Numbered from the stretch's first letter, positions 45,564-55,266 are shown. The stretch is DNA of 64,000 bases from Bradyrhizobium sp. WBOS07 (GCF_024585165.1 NZ_CP029008.1:3720001-3784000), one strand, 5' to 3'. The notes: a model not told the origin generated them from the letters alone. Made by a program: numbers and translations.

Positions 45564-46614
45564 GGGACGCGTCGCTCTTCGCCTCGGCCAAGTCGCTTGC
45601 CATCATCTCCTCGACTAGCTGAGCGAACGTCCTCTTCGGCTTCCAGCCGAGCACTTGGCGCGCCTTGCTGGCGTCGCCGATCAGGAGATCGACTTCGGTC
45701 GGCCGAAAATAGGTCGGATCGATCTTTACAACCGTCTTGCCGCTCGATTCATCCACGCCGGTCTCCTCGATGCCCTTGCCCCGCCAGACAATACGGCGGC
45801 CGACTTGGGCAAAAGATAACTCGACCATCTCACGGACCGAATGCATCTCGCCGGTGGCGAGCACGAAATCGTCAGGCTTGTCGGCTTGGAGGATCATGTG
45901 CATGCCCTCAACGTAATCCCGCGCATGGCCCCAGTCGCGCTTGGCGGAGAGATTGCCGAGATAGAGCGTCTCCTCCAATCCCACCTCTATGCGGGCAACG
46001 CCGCGCGTGATCTTGCGCGTTACGAAAGTCTCGCCGCGTATCGGGCTCTCATGGTTGAAAAGGATACCGTTCGAGGCAAACATGCCATAGGCCTCGCGGT
46101 AGTTCACGGTGATCCAGTAGCCGTAGAGTTTGGCAACGCCGTAAGGCGAGCGCGGATAGAAAGGCGTCGTCTCCTTCTGCGGAATCTCCTGCACCAATCC
46201 GTAAAGCTCGGAGGTCGAGGCCTGATAAAAACGCGTCTCCTTTTCCATGCCGAGGATGCGGATCGCTTCCAGAAGGCGCAACACACCGATCGCGTCGGCG
46301 TTGGCGGTGTATTCTGGGCTCTCGAAGCTAACCGCGACATGGCTCTGGGCTGCGAGATTGTAGATCTCCGTTGGGCGGATCTGCTGCACTAGGCGGATTA
46401 GATTCGTCGAATCGGTCATGTCGCCGTAGTGCATGAGGAAAGGTACATTCCCGATATGCGGATCCTGGTACAGATGATCAACGCGCGCGGTGTTGAATGA
46501 CGAAGACCGCCGCTTGATGCCATGCACGACGTAGCCGAGCGACAGCAGATATTCAGCGAGATAGGCGCCGTCCTGGCCCGTCACGCCTGTGATGAGAGCG
46601 ATCCGCGCATTCAT
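45544..46614 (-). CDS. gmd: GDP-mannose 4,6-dehydratase
   Basis: A 356-residue NADP enzyme that makes GDP-4-keto-6-deoxymannose from GDP-mannose. [19 protein letters not shown] is the cofactor motif, TSELYG and [12 protein letters not shown] contain the catalytic residues, and [19 protein letters not shown] is diagnostic. It is followed by fcl. A different GMD-like enzyme occurs at 55293-56267. The 372-base gap upstream (46615-46986) shows no supported gene. Confidence 0.95.
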   Translation of the reverse strand: MNARIALITGVTGQDGAYLAEYLLSLGYVVHGIKRRSSSFNTARVDHLYQDPHIGNVPFLMHYGDMTDSTNLIRLVQQIRPTEIYNLAAQSHVAVSFESPEYTANADAIGVLRLLEAIRILGMEKETRFYQASTSELYGLVQEIPQKETTPFYPRSPYGVAKLYGYWITVNYREAYGMFASNGILFNHESPIRGETFVTRKITRGVARIEVGLEETLYLGNLSAKRDWGHARDYVEGMHMILQADKPDDFVLATGEMHSVREMVELSFAQVGRRIVWRGKGIEETGVDESSGKTVVKIDPTYFRPTEVDLLIGDASKARQVLGWKPKRTFAQLVEEMMASDLAEAKSDASHGKRSI

Positions 46615-46986
46615 ATTACGTTACCTTCTTGCTTGCACAGACAGATTGCCCTTTCGCTTAGAACCGCATCGCGGCAGAAGCTACTTGTCGCACAATTGCC
46701 AAGCAAAGGTGAAGCTCGCTACTCAGGTTGAGTGACGGATTAGATCGGATTGCAGCCCAAAGACATCTTAGGCCTTTAGTCCTTGAGATCATTGGCAAGC
46801 TATTATAGGAGCCCGAACCTTGCAATACCGGAGGGCGCAGACCTATTCTCCACACAGTGAAGCCCGAGATCCGATTGCAACCCGCTCTTGCAAAGCAGCC
46901 GAGCGCTCCAAGGCCCATGTATGGCATAGTTCACGCGCTGTCGCGTTTGGCTCCACATGCGCAATGCGACTCGTTGCTTGCTGACG

Positions 46987-47211
46987 CTACAGGAAGCCTA
47001 GAAAATTACCGAGACAGAAAGCAGCGGCTGAGAAGACCGCCACACACAGCAACTTCGGCATGAGCCACCCGGACTCCGGAAATTCTTGGTGAAGACGTAC
47101 GGCGATGGTGCTTACGCCAACAGTAACGGCGAGAAGCATAAGCCCGAACGCAAAGTGACCATGGCCACCGACGAACAGGAAAATCGCAGCAATGGCAATC
47201 GCCCAATCCAC
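46987..47211 (-). CDS. Small hypothetical membrane protein
   Basis: A 74-residue protein that would start at GTG. Two or three hydrophobic stretches (WAIAIAAIFLFVGGHGHFAF; LMLLAVTVGVSTIAV; LLCVAVFSAAAFCLGNFL) are visible. The ribosome site is weak and no family is recognised. Confidence 0.4.
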   Translation of the reverse strand: MDWAIAIAAIFLFVGGHGHFAFGLMLLAVTVGVSTIAVRLHQEFPESGWLMPKLLCVAVFSAAAFCLGNFLGFL

Positions 47212-47636
47212 GTTGTCACCGACGCTCGAAATGCAGGTAATCGTCTTCGATTGTGGGGTGACTGTTGGCCAACGACGAAGTCACGAACCTACAGCTAATC
47301 CCTTGGCAACCTGTATAACATAGCTGCGATCGTAGCCTACAATCGAAGGTCCCGGCCGCAACACGCCGTGCCACTTTAAGCCCATAGCGCCTATCTCTGT
47401 GCTAGCGCGGTCAACGACGAATAGCGGCCCCCAAATGTTGATCTGCGTTTCTTAAGCGGCGCTCCTTCATCATCTTTGCGGTATTATTTTACCTCTTGAG
47501 GGCTAACTTACTCTCGCTTATCTATAGTGCCCCGTAAGCACGTTCAGATGGTAGACGAAGACAGCAACTGCTAGGAAATTCTTGGCACCGCCCGAAGCGC
47601 TCGAAAGACGGCTTGTCAGTACCTGTCGGCCCAAAA
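47212..47636. other. AT-richer gene-free region
   Basis: These 425 bases contain no gene I can support. At 47485-47507 they hold TATTTTACCTCTTGAGGGCT, which closely matches TATTTTACCTTGTTGAAGGC at 14111-14130 in another gene-free gap; this may be a shared promoter or regulator site. Confidence 0.4.
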
Positions 47637-48551
47637 TCAACGCTTGACCGCGTTGGCCACCACACCATTGCTGCCATAGAATACATTGATATCGGTCAAC
47701 CCTTCACAGCGGGCAACCAGCTCGCGAACCTCTTCGAGGGTGCGAGGGGTATCATAAGCGGGTGATAACGCGTCGAACGTATCGAGAATGGCCCACTCTA
47801 GCCGCTGCTGCCTGTTCAAACCCGAACGAAGGTAGTTCCAGCAGGGAATCATAGTCAGCGCCGCAATTTTGGGGCCAAAATATGGAATGAGTTGGATCAA
47901 GGTGTTGATCGGAAGCCAAACCGGCATATAGGCACTGATTATGCGCAGAAGCCTCTCCGGCTCCATGCCAACTGTCCAGCGACGCCAGAAGTATTTGGGC
48001 TGATTGAACGGATCGAGGGCCGACGTCTTCAGATAGTGATCGATGCTGATGCGCCCACCAGGTTTTAGTTTTGAGACAAGCGATTCAAGAGCTTTCTCAG
48101 CATCCGGAAGATGCTGGATAACTCCATAGCAGAACACGAAATCGAACGATCCATTAGGCACGGGAATGTCATAGATGTCCGCGCGCAGGAATTTCACGTC
48201 ACCCCTGCCAGCATTGTTCTCGCGATTAACGTCGATCGCAATTGACGCATCGAAGGTCGTGACGATCGCACCAGCGTCCAACAGAACTTCTGTAAAACGT
48301 CCGGCCCCAGATCCAGCTTCGAGAACAGACTTCCCGTTGATATCTTTCGGTTTCCATTTCGTGTTCGAGAAGAAGCGCGTTAGCGTGAGCGAAAGACCAG
48401 TGTGGCTATCTAATTGAGTTGTCTTGAATTTGGCCCACTGGAAGCCGAAGCTATCGCTAGAGCTTTGTTGCGACTGCATAGAGCCCGGCAGGTTTTTCAA
48501 ATCGGTCACGAAGGAACCGGCCGATTCTGTTTCGAAGGGATATGGATTCAT
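47637..48551 (-). CDS. Class I SAM-dependent methyltransferase
   Basis: A 304-residue protein of the Methyltransf_11/25 type. The entry FGFQWAKFKTTQLDSHTG is typical of sugar-cluster methyltransferases. Motif I is VLEAGSGAGRFTEVLLDAGA, and GSFDFVFCYGVIQHLPDAEK and LKPGGRISIDHY follow. Its first 95 bases overlap the end of the upstream methyltransferase gene in another frame; a start at 48479 would shorten the overlap to 23 bases. Probably O-methylates a sugar of the polysaccharide. Confidence 0.85.
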   Translation of the reverse strand: MNPYPFETESAGSFVTDLKNLPGSMQSQQSSSDSFGFQWAKFKTTQLDSHTGLSLTLTRFFSNTKWKPKDINGKSVLEAGSGAGRFTEVLLDAGAIVTTFDASIAIDVNRENNAGRGDVKFLRADIYDIPVPNGSFDFVFCYGVIQHLPDAEKALESLVSKLKPGGRISIDHYLKTSALDPFNQPKYFWRRWTVGMEPERLLRIISAYMPVWLPINTLIQLIPYFGPKIAALTMIPCWNYLRSGLNRQQRLEWAILDTFDALSPAYDTPRTLEEVRELVARCEGLTDINVFYGSNGVVANAVKR

Positions 48552-49167
48552 TTGAGTCTCGAAAATTGACCGCGCTTACCACAGGATCATAACCACGTCG
48601 CTGCAAGAAACTGCTCAAGCTAACCGACGACCAACTTCGGACATGCTGCCATCGATGAAATGTGACGTTTGCAACAGGCGAGTAGACGATGCTCTCTTCT
48701 AGCCGTTCGTCGTTTGGCGTCGTCACGACCAGACGACCGCCTCGCCTGAGCAATTGATTGATGTTTCCCATCGTTTCGTCGAGCGCGGCATCATCAAGAT
48801 GCTCAATTACCTCCAAGAGAAACACAACATCAAACTGCTCGCTCCCGAGAAGACTGGAGATGGTGTGGATACCACGAAAGTTCGGCACACCGATGATGTC
48901 ATGCCCGGCTTTGCCGACTACGTCCTCGCTGAAGTCGCCTCCCCAGACCTCGCAACCAGTCCTGATTAGATGCCGAAGTAGGTAGCCAGGACCACACCCG
49001 TAATCCATAACTCGAACGCCAGACTTGAGAAGAGATCCGCAACGACGAACTACGTCCGCGCCTTTCGAGTAACTGAAGTAGAGTTCCGGTGTCCCTGAGT
49101 AATAAGACCAGAACCGGTTGAGCGTCTCTCGGTCCCACTGTAGAGGGATCGGTTTCGGAGCGTTCAT
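48457..49167 (-). CDS. Class I SAM-dependent methyltransferase
   Basis: A 236-residue protein. Motif I is VMDYGCGPGYLLRHLIRTG, followed by FDVVFLLEVIEHLDDAALDE and LLRRGGRLVVTTPNDERLE, the UbiG-like pattern. The ATG follows GGGGATTTTTA. It overlaps the next methyltransferase gene, so both are probably cotranscribed. Sugar O-methylation in polysaccharide assembly is likely; the acceptor is unknown. Confidence 0.85.
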   Translation of the reverse strand: MNAPKPIPLQWDRETLNRFWSYYSGTPELYFSYSKGADVVRRCGSLLKSGVRVMDYGCGPGYLLRHLIRTGCEVWGGDFSEDVVGKAGHDIIGVPNFRGIHTISSLLGSEQFDVVFLLEVIEHLDDAALDETMGNINQLLRRGGRLVVTTPNDERLEESIVYSPVANVTFHRWQHVRSWSSVSLSSFLQRRGYDPVVSAVNFRDSNESISLRNRIGRFLRDRFEKPAGLYAVATKL

Positions 49168-49391
49168 TAAAAATCCCCAAAAGGCACCTTAAAGAGCTCG
49201 GTGTTCTCGCCCTTTTACCATTCTAACACGCAGCAAAGTCAATCCGCTAGCCTGCGGGTGAATCGAGCGGCCGGACCGCTCGCTTGTAGCCATTCGCGCA
49301 TTTGGACAAAGTCTTATGCTTGTGCTGTTCCGACTTGCACCATATGCCGATTGCAAACTATTTTCTTGTTGACGATGGGGGCGAACACTGG

Positions 49392-50276
49392 ATGGCTCAA
49401 GACCTAAAATTGCCGCTCGGCATTACTACCGCTCCTTTCGCTCAGAAGCCGCGACATGTGGGGAAGCTTCGGCGCGTCTTGGCACGAGTACCCTCGCTTC
49501 CCTCCGCGGCGATCGACGTGATTGAATTGTTCGGCCTTAATGTGCAAAAAATCGCGAACACTTTTCGATTCGAACAATTTTGGCGCGACAAGATCGCAAG
49601 AGATCATCGCGTGATCATTGTACCGACATTCAACAAGAGGACCGGAAAGCACCCCATCTGGAACGTTGCTCTGAATTGGATTAATGGGAACTCCTCGTCG
49701 GGAACTATCCTCGAGTTGGGTACTAATAATGGCGGTTCGCTCAAGTATTTCCTAGACCACTTGCCACAAGCATTTCACTTGGTAGGTTTTGATTGCTTCG
49801 AAGGCCTACCGGAATCGTGGGACGGTTTGCCAGCGGGATCAATTAGAGGCTTTGGTGGCCCCGTCGAGTTATGGGCTGATGAGCCCGAGAAACGCCGTGA
49901 GGTCATCTCCAACCTTGAGCGCGGAATCCCTTTTCCCCGGCCTCCACAGCCAAACGTCCAGATTGAGTCGGGCCTGTTCAGCGAGTCAGTGACACGTTAT
50001 CTGATCGAAAAGGGCTGGCCTCGCGATCTGCGGCTAATCCATTTCGACGCGGATCTATATATCTCTACCCGCCCGGTTCTAGATACAATTTGCGGCGTGC
50101 TCAAATATCGGTATCTTATTCTTTTTGACGAGTTTTACTCGGCCAACCACGAATTCAAGGCTTGGATCGAATTTGTGGAGCTCTACAAACTATCCGACTG
50201 GCGGGTTCTCTCAGCAAGCGAGGACGGTTCGCAGGTCTTGATCGAAGTGAATACACAGGCCCCTATTGGAGACTGA
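49392..50276 (+). CDS. TylF/MycF-like methyltransferase
   Basis: A protein of about 294 residues related to macrocin-type sugar O-methyltransferases. ILELGTNNGGSLKYFLDHL is the SAM motif, FDCFEGLPESWDGLPAGS is diagnostic of the family, and LIHFDADLYISTRPVLD plus LILFDEFYSANHEF supply the metal-binding acidic residues. The start is uncertain: the frame is open from a TTG at 49302, and ATG at 49392 has GGGGGCG upstream. It is divergent from the two methyltransferase genes to its left. It probably methylates a deoxysugar. Confidence 0.82.
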   Translation: MAQDLKLPLGITTAPFAQKPRHVGKLRRVLARVPSLPSAAIDVIELFGLNVQKIANTFRFEQFWRDKIARDHRVIIVPTFNKRTGKHPIWNVALNWINGNSSSGTILELGTNNGGSLKYFLDHLPQAFHLVGFDCFEGLPESWDGLPAGSIRGFGGPVELWADEPEKRREVISNLERGIPFPRPPQPNVQIESGLFSESVTRYLIEKGWPRDLRLIHFDADLYISTRPVLDTICGVLKYRYLILFDEFYSANHEFKAWIEFVELYKLSDWRVLSASEDGSQVLIEVNTQAPIGD

Positions 50277-50382
50277 CTGGTCGCCACTTTGTTCGTCTAG
50301 CCCCGCGAAGAACGGCACGTTATGCTTTGTTAACCAAATTCTCCTAAGAGTACCATCCGGTTGGCGATCGAGGAAAGATTCG

Positions 50383-50526
50383 ATGCTGATAGAGGTGATG
50401 CAAAAGTTCGAGGCGCTCCTTTACACTGACAAAGCGTTGTATGGTGCCGCCTCCGTCGGTTTGTGTGCTTTCGTTGGACTGTACTATGTTGGCGAATATC
50501 TATTCAGCGAGCGGGGTGCGGAGTAA
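50383..50526 (+). CDS. Tiny membrane protein, paralogue 1
   Basis: A 47-residue protein behind a clear GAGGAAAG site. A polar N-terminus is followed by one membrane segment ending AFVGLYYVGEYLFSER. The last 16 core residues (29-44) match those of the 46-residue protein at 51825-51965 at 12 of 16 positions. The two genes bracket a YdcF gene within the polysaccharide locus. Function is unknown. Confidence 0.7.
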   Translation: MLIEVMQKFEALLYTDKALYGAASVGLCAFVGLYYVGEYLFSERGAE

Positions 50527-50819
50527 ATTTTTGCTCCGATTTTGTTACGTTCAGGGGAACTGCTGGACCCAGTCACGTTTCTGGATCAGCTTTCGCGCAA
50601 CCGTGTTTCACACGACCGCAGGAGAAGGACGGTCTAAGGCCTTCTGACAGCATTGTGCTCGAAATGGCGAGGCACTGCGGCCGTTGCTCTGTTTATCCAA
50701 GGGCGCACTGCGGTGACGAGTCTCCAGATAAAAAATCGAAGCTCAACTACGTGATTGCCATCGATCGCGCTTTTGTCCTAATTAGCCCAAGCTATTTGCT
50801 TCTCTAATTGGGGGGTGCC

Positions 50820-50936
50820 GTGAAACTTGTTGCAATTGGATGGATCGCGTTCGCTATGTGCTGCGGGCTGGTGCTGAAACTCAACATCGACCAAGTCAGA
50901 GAGTTCGAAAACGCTATTGCGCAGGAGCGCAACTAG
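50820..50936 (+). CDS. Tiny single-pass protein before ydcF
   Basis: A 38-residue product starting at GTG behind a TTGGGGGG site. The first 20 residues are hydrophobic (KLVAIGWIAFAMCCGLVLKL) and the tail is polar and helical (NIDQVREFENAIAQERN). It ends 16 bases before the YdcF-like gene on the same strand. The preceding 293 bases (50527-50819) hold no supported gene. Confidence 0.5.
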   Translation: MKLVAIGWIAFAMCCGLVLKLNIDQVREFENAIAQERN

Positions 50937-50952
50937 CCCTTGAGGCTCGCCT

Positions 50953-51741
50953 GTGTTCTTACTGTCTAAGACGCTTGGTGTTGTTAGCATCCTGCCAAAT
51001 CTCTTGCCGATCGTAGGCGTCCTCGGCTGTCTACTAGTCCTAACGCGCTTCGCCTCTGCTGGTCGGAAGCTTGTCGTCCTCTCACTGCTGGCTCTCGCCG
51101 TTTGTGGCTTTACCCCTGTCGGGAGCCTCATGGTTCAGCCATTGGAAGATCGCTTTCCTGCGTGGGTGCCCGGACCGGTCCCACCGACCGGCATCATTAT
51201 TCTCGGTGGTGCGACGAAGCCGGCGATATCTGCTTTCAGAGGCCTTCCGACCTCGGACCTTGGAATAGATCGGCTCATCACCGGCGCGAAGCTAGCCCGT
51301 CGCTACCCAACCGCTCGCATCATCTATGCGAGCGGCAATCCTGAGCTTTGGCCCAGCACAATCCGCGAGGCCGATTACGCGGTCCAGATCCTTGCCGACT
51401 TGGCCGTGCCAAAGGATCGCGTTCAAATTGAAGGCGATTCTCGCAACACAGCCGAGAACGCGGCTTTCTCGAAGACCCTTGCTTCTCCAGCTCCTGGTGA
51501 GCGATGGCTCCTCGTCACTTCCGCGTACCACATGCCTCGAGCGGTTGGGTTGTTTCGTGCCGCCGGCTTTCCGGTGGAGCCTGTACCAACCGGCTGGCTA
51601 ACGGCGGGGCACACCGCCTGGGTCGACTTCGGCAACTTCGCCTCTTCAATGCTCCTTGTGCATCTTGCCAGTCGAGAATGGGTCGGGCTGGCTGCATATC
51701 GCGCGCTTGGAAGGATTGACAGCCTCTTCCCGGCTCCCTAG
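50953..51741 (+). CDS. YdcF/ElyC-family (DUF218) membrane protein
   Basis: A 262-residue protein. Two N-terminal membrane segments precede a DUF218 domain: PTGIIILGGATKPAISAFRG, ARIIYASGNPELWPSTIREA, VQIEGDSRNTAENAAFSKTL and WLLVTSAYHMPRAVGLFRAA carry the family's conserved residues. The family is linked to envelope carbohydrate handling (ElyC, SanA). The start is GTG. Its place among polysaccharide genes, next to tiny membrane proteins, supports an envelope role. Confidence 0.87.
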   Translation: MFLLSKTLGVVSILPNLLPIVGVLGCLLVLTRFASAGRKLVVLSLLALAVCGFTPVGSLMVQPLEDRFPAWVPGPVPPTGIIILGGATKPAISAFRGLPTSDLGIDRLITGAKLARRYPTARIIYASGNPELWPSTIREADYAVQILADLAVPKDRVQIEGDSRNTAENAAFSKTLASPAPGERWLLVTSAYHMPRAVGLFRAAGFPVEPVPTGWLTAGHTAWVDFGNFASSMLLVHLASREWVGLAAYRALGRIDSLFPAP

Positions 51742-51824
51742 TGCACTGCACCTAACATAGGTTAGTTTCGGAACTCAGAAATCGTGCCACTTCTTCGGGC
51801 TGGCCGGATCGATGGGGACAATCG

Positions 51825-51965
51825 ATGCTCTCTGACCTTATGCCGGACACCGCAGTGTTCAACTTTTCCGATTGGGCAAAATACGCTCTAGCCGGTGCAG
51901 GGCTAGTCGCCTTTGTCGGCATTTATTACCTGGGGGACTATCTCTTCAGTGACCGAGATCCTTAG
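51825..51965 (+). CDS. Tiny membrane protein, paralogue 2
   Basis: A 46-residue protein with GGGGA upstream of the ATG. A polar N-terminus (LSDLMPDTAVFNFSDWAKY) precedes one membrane segment ending AFVGIYYLGDYLFSDR. It matches the protein at 50383-50526 position by position over residues 29-44 with only conservative changes. It lies 83 bases after the YdcF-like gene. Confidence 0.7.
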   Translation: MLSDLMPDTAVFNFSDWAKYALAGAGLVAFVGIYYLGDYLFSDRDP

Positions 51966-52057
51966 TTCAAGTCCTAACAGGTCGGCACCACCCAGCCGTT
52001 CACATTTCATTCAGCCCGTAGCCGACATCTTGTCGAGACGAACGGGAGAAGGAAAAA

Positions 52058-52360
52058 ATGAGGCTCGTGTTTGCGGTGATTGTTGCGCTGTGCGTGACGG
52101 CAACGTGGGTTTTGCCTGTAGACGCTCAAGGGTATTATCGAAGGGCGCACCCTTACGGTTTGGATGAGTATGGGCGGAGCACGGATCCGGATTGTTACCG
52201 GGGACCTAACCAAGTATACGTCTGTGGCGGGCCGCGCCATGGTTACTACGAGTACGAGCGCCCTCGCTATCGGCGGCCGTATTCCTATACCATAGATCAA
52301 TTTGGGCGCAGCACCGACCCGAATTGCTATCGCGGTCCATATCGCGCCTACGTCTGCTAG
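52058..52360 (+). CDS. Small secreted protein with duplicated Cys motif
   Basis: A 100-residue protein. Residues 1-23 are a signal peptide (TWVLPVDA-Q). The mature part is rich in Tyr, Arg and Pro and contains two copies of an 18-residue unit, GRSTDPDCYRGPNQVYVC (39-56) and GRSTDPNCYRGPYRAYVC (83-100). Each holds a pair of Cys ten residues apart, so two small disulfide loops are plausible. A GAGAAGG site precedes the ATG. No family is recognised; an envelope or matrix role is guessed from location. Confidence 0.75.
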   Translation: MRLVFAVIVALCVTATWVLPVDAQGYYRRAHPYGLDEYGRSTDPDCYRGPNQVYVCGGPRHGYYEYERPRYRRPYSYTIDQFGRSTDPNCYRGPYRAYVC

Positions 52361-52794
52361 CGCTAGATCGCGGGATGCATGCAGGAGAAGTCTGATTTCG
52401 GCCCCCTGGAATAGGAAAGCCAGCGCCGCGCTGAAATCCGGGCACTAACCGGATCCGTTGCAGGGTGCCGCCGACGCTAAGCGGCCTGCCTGCGTTGCCA
52501 TCATGCCTACCACCGGCGCCCCTACCGGTTCGGCAAGCACCAGAGTGGTTCGAGGCAGCATTTCATCTACGACGCAATTTTAGCGGTCAAATGAGGTCGC
52601 GCCCCCTTTTGCGTACGTCCTCCGACCCAAGCTTCCTGCGAAAGCGCTCGGCCGCTGAGATGGTCCAGGCCGCGCGTCGGCGTTGATCCTCGTCCGCGGG
52701 CAATCAAATTTTGAACAGTCGCGAATGGCGGAAGGTACTCTTAAACGTGCTCTCACTTTCGAGACAAAGGGCTCCACCACTCCGAGCAACGAAG
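52361..52794. other. Gene-free region before epimerase gene
   Basis: These 434 bases lie between the secreted protein and the 3' end of a minus-strand epimerase gene. Short open stretches rich in His/Arg/Tyr (around 52486-52550) look like decayed coding sequence, but nothing can be assigned. Confidence 0.35.
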
Positions 52795-53811
52795 TCAAAC
52801 TCGATAGTATCCGCGGTACCAGTCGACAAACTTGCTAATCCCCTCCTCGGCGCTGGTTGATGGCCGAAAACCAGCGTCGCGCATCAGATCGTCGACGTCA
52901 GCGTATGTCGCCGGGACGTCACCCGGTTGCATTGGAAGCATTTCTTTCGCTGCGACACGGCCCAACTTCTTTTCGAGCAGTGACACAACGTTCATCAGCT
53001 GCTCGGGCTTATTGTTCCCAATGTTGTAGATCTTCCAAGGCGCGCCGCTGCGCGAAGGATCCGGAGCATCGGTCGGGGCCTGTTGCCCTGGAGAAGGGGG
53101 CCGGTCGATCAGCCGGACGATTGCCTCCACGACGTCGTCAACGTAGGTGAAGTCGCGCGACATCTGCCCGTGATTGAATAGCTTGATGGGCCTGCCCTCC
53201 ACGATCGCCTTTGCGAAAATAAACATCGCCATGTCGGGACGTCCCCACGGTCCATAGACCGTAAAGAATCGCAAACCCGTGGTCGGCAAGGAGAAGAGAT
53301 GACTGTACGCATGTGCCATCAACTCGTTTGCCTTCTTGGAAGCCGCGTACAGGCTGATCGGGTGATCAACGTTGTCGTGCACCGAGAACGGCAGCCTCTT
53401 GTTCGAGCCGTACACCGAGGATGACGAAGCATAGAGAAGATGCCGACATTGCGTATGTCGGCAGCCCTCAAGAATGTTCATGAAGCCTTGCAGGTTCGCG
53501 TCGACGTAGGCATGCGGATTCTCCAGAGAATATCGCACGCCGGCTTGAGCCGCCAAATGCACGACATGGGAAAAGCGAGATTCGGAAAAGAATGGAGTGA
53601 TTGCGGCGCGATTGGCGAGATCCATCCTAACGAAACGGAATGATGGAAGCTCTTGCAGCACGCGAAGCCGCGCTTCCTTCAGCGTGGGATCATAGTAGTC
53701 GTTGACAATATCGAGACCAATTACTTCCCAACCAGCCGACGCAAGCCGATGCGCAACGTGAAAACCTATGAATCCGGCGGCGCCGGTCACCAGTATCTTT
53801 TGATCAGTCAT
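52795..53811 (-). CDS. NAD-dependent epimerase, UDP-glucuronate 4-epimerase type
   Basis: A 338-residue extended SDR. ILVTGAAGFIGFHVAHRL is the NAD motif. LDIVNDYYDPTLKEARL is characteristic of UDP-glucuronate 4-epimerases (LspL/Cap1J group), which make UDP-galacturonate. The catalytic residues are in YASSSSVYGSNKRLPF and SLYAASKKANELM. It lies 23 bases downstream of the nucleotide-sugar dehydrogenase gene and would act on its uronic-acid product. Confidence 0.9.
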   Translation of the reverse strand: MTDQKILVTGAAGFIGFHVAHRLASAGWEVIGLDIVNDYYDPTLKEARLRVLQELPSFRFVRMDLANRAAITPFFSESRFSHVVHLAAQAGVRYSLENPHAYVDANLQGFMNILEGCRHTQCRHLLYASSSSVYGSNKRLPFSVHDNVDHPISLYAASKKANELMAHAYSHLFSLPTTGLRFFTVYGPWGRPDMAMFIFAKAIVEGRPIKLFNHGQMSRDFTYVDDVVEAIVRLIDRPPSPGQQAPTDAPDPSRSGAPWKIYNIGNNKPEQLMNVVSLLEKKLGRVAAKEMLPMQPGDVPATYADVDDLMRDAGFRPSTSAEEGISKFVDWYRGYYRV

Positions 53812-53834
53812 TGCGCCCGTTACCTGCTCAGGAG

Positions 53835-55118
53835 CTAAAGTCGCCAGATCTCTATCTCGGCTGGCTTGCTCACGCGGTCCAGCCGAGACTTAACGTCCAT
53901 GACTAGCCCCCGCCCCTCTTTCAGTAACGACTGCAAGAATGGCCAGCCCATGTTGACGAAAGTGTCGTGCGCGACGGCGAGAATGACCGCGTCGGCCGAT
54001 TGCTGCTCTTTGTAATCGGAGAGCACAATACCATACTCGTGGAGGGCCTCGGCGCGGTTTGCCCAAGGGTCGCTGATCTGAACCTTAATGCCGAAGGATT
54101 CCAATTCCCGCACAATGTCGACGACCTTAGAGTTGCGCAAATCCGGCACGTTCTCCTTGAACGTCACGCCCAGCACCGTGACAATTCCGCCGTGAGATCC
54201 CCTCTTCAGGAGGCGCCGAACACACTCTCGCGCAATCCGTGAACCCATATCATCATTGATGCGCCGGCCCGCCAAAATGACCTGAGGATGATACTTCGCC
54301 ATCTCGGCGCGATAGGTCAGATAATATGGATCGACCCCGATACAGTGTCCTCCGACCAGGCCAGGTTGAAACGGGAGGAAATTCCACTTCGTGCGGGCAG
54401 CCGCCAGCACGTCGCCAGTATCGAGATCGAGCGCGTGAAAGATCTGCGAGAGCTCGTTCATGAAGGCGATATTGAGATCACGCTGCGTGTTCTCGATGAC
54501 CTTGGCCGCTTCAGCGACCTTAATCGAAGGCGCTTGGTAGACGCCTGCCGTTACGACCTCACCATAGACCTCGGCAACGATCCTGAGTGATTCGGCATCC
54601 TGAGCGGAGACCACCTTCTGAATCGTCTCGAAGCGATGTTCCTTGTCACCGGGATTGATCCGCTCAGGGGAGTATCCGACATGGAAATCAACACCCGCTC
54701 TGAGGCCGGAGGCACGCTCAAGAACCGGCATGCACTCCTCTTCAGTTGCGCCGGGAAACACGGTCGATTCGTAAACGACAATGTCTCCCTTCTTCAAGGC
54801 GCCGCCAACGAACCTAGATGCGCTCAACAGCGCACGAAGGTCGGGCTTGTTCGCACCGTCGATTGGTGTCGGAACCGTCACGATGAAGAAGTCTGCCGCG
54901 ACCAGACGTGTCGGATCGTCCGTGTATTCGATCCGTGTCGCATGCAGATCGGCCGTCTCGATCTCACGAGTCCGGTCTTCCCCCCGACGCAACTCGACGA
55001 TCCGCTCTGCGCTAATATCGAATCCGATAACCTGATATCCAGCCCGACCAAACGCCACCGCCACTGGAAGGCCAACGTAGCCAAGGCCGATGACGCCAAT
55101 GTTTCGGATAGTCGGCAA
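53835..55118 (-). CDS. Nucleotide-sugar 6-dehydrogenase (TviB/WbpA-like)
   Basis: A 427-residue enzyme that oxidises a UDP-hexose twice to the uronic acid. NIGVIGLGYVGLPVAVAFG is the NAD motif, YESTVFPGATEEECMPVLE is the bridging helix region, and GGHCIGVDPYYLTYRAE contains the catalytic Cys. The family resemblance is to UDP-N-acetylglucosamine/mannosamine dehydrogenases rather than UDP-glucose dehydrogenase, which leaves the exact sugar open given the glucuronate-type epimerase next to it. Confidence 0.9.
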   Translation of the reverse strand: MPTIRNIGVIGLGYVGLPVAVAFGRAGYQVIGFDISAERIVELRRGEDRTREIETADLHATRIEYTDDPTRLVAADFFIVTVPTPIDGANKPDLRALLSASRFVGGALKKGDIVVYESTVFPGATEEECMPVLERASGLRAGVDFHVGYSPERINPGDKEHRFETIQKVVSAQDAESLRIVAEVYGEVVTAGVYQAPSIKVAEAAKVIENTQRDLNIAFMNELSQIFHALDLDTGDVLAAARTKWNFLPFQPGLVGGHCIGVDPYYLTYRAEMAKYHPQVILAGRRINDDMGSRIARECVRRLLKRGSHGGIVTVLGVTFKENVPDLRNSKVVDIVRELESFGIKVQISDPWANRAEALHEYGIVLSDYKEQQSADAVILAVAHDTFVNMGWPFLQSLLKEGRGLVMDVKSRLDRVSKPAEIEIWRL

Positions 55119-55266
55119 GCCGGTCCGCTCCCCACCAAAAAACTCCGCTGCAGCGTCTCGTTAGCTAGGAAGCCCCTCTCTTGCAATCCCCTTTCTTTTG
55201 GAGACGTGCCTCGCGCCAGCCGCTAGCCCTTGAGGCGGCTTACATTTAGAGCTAGCTATAGTATCA

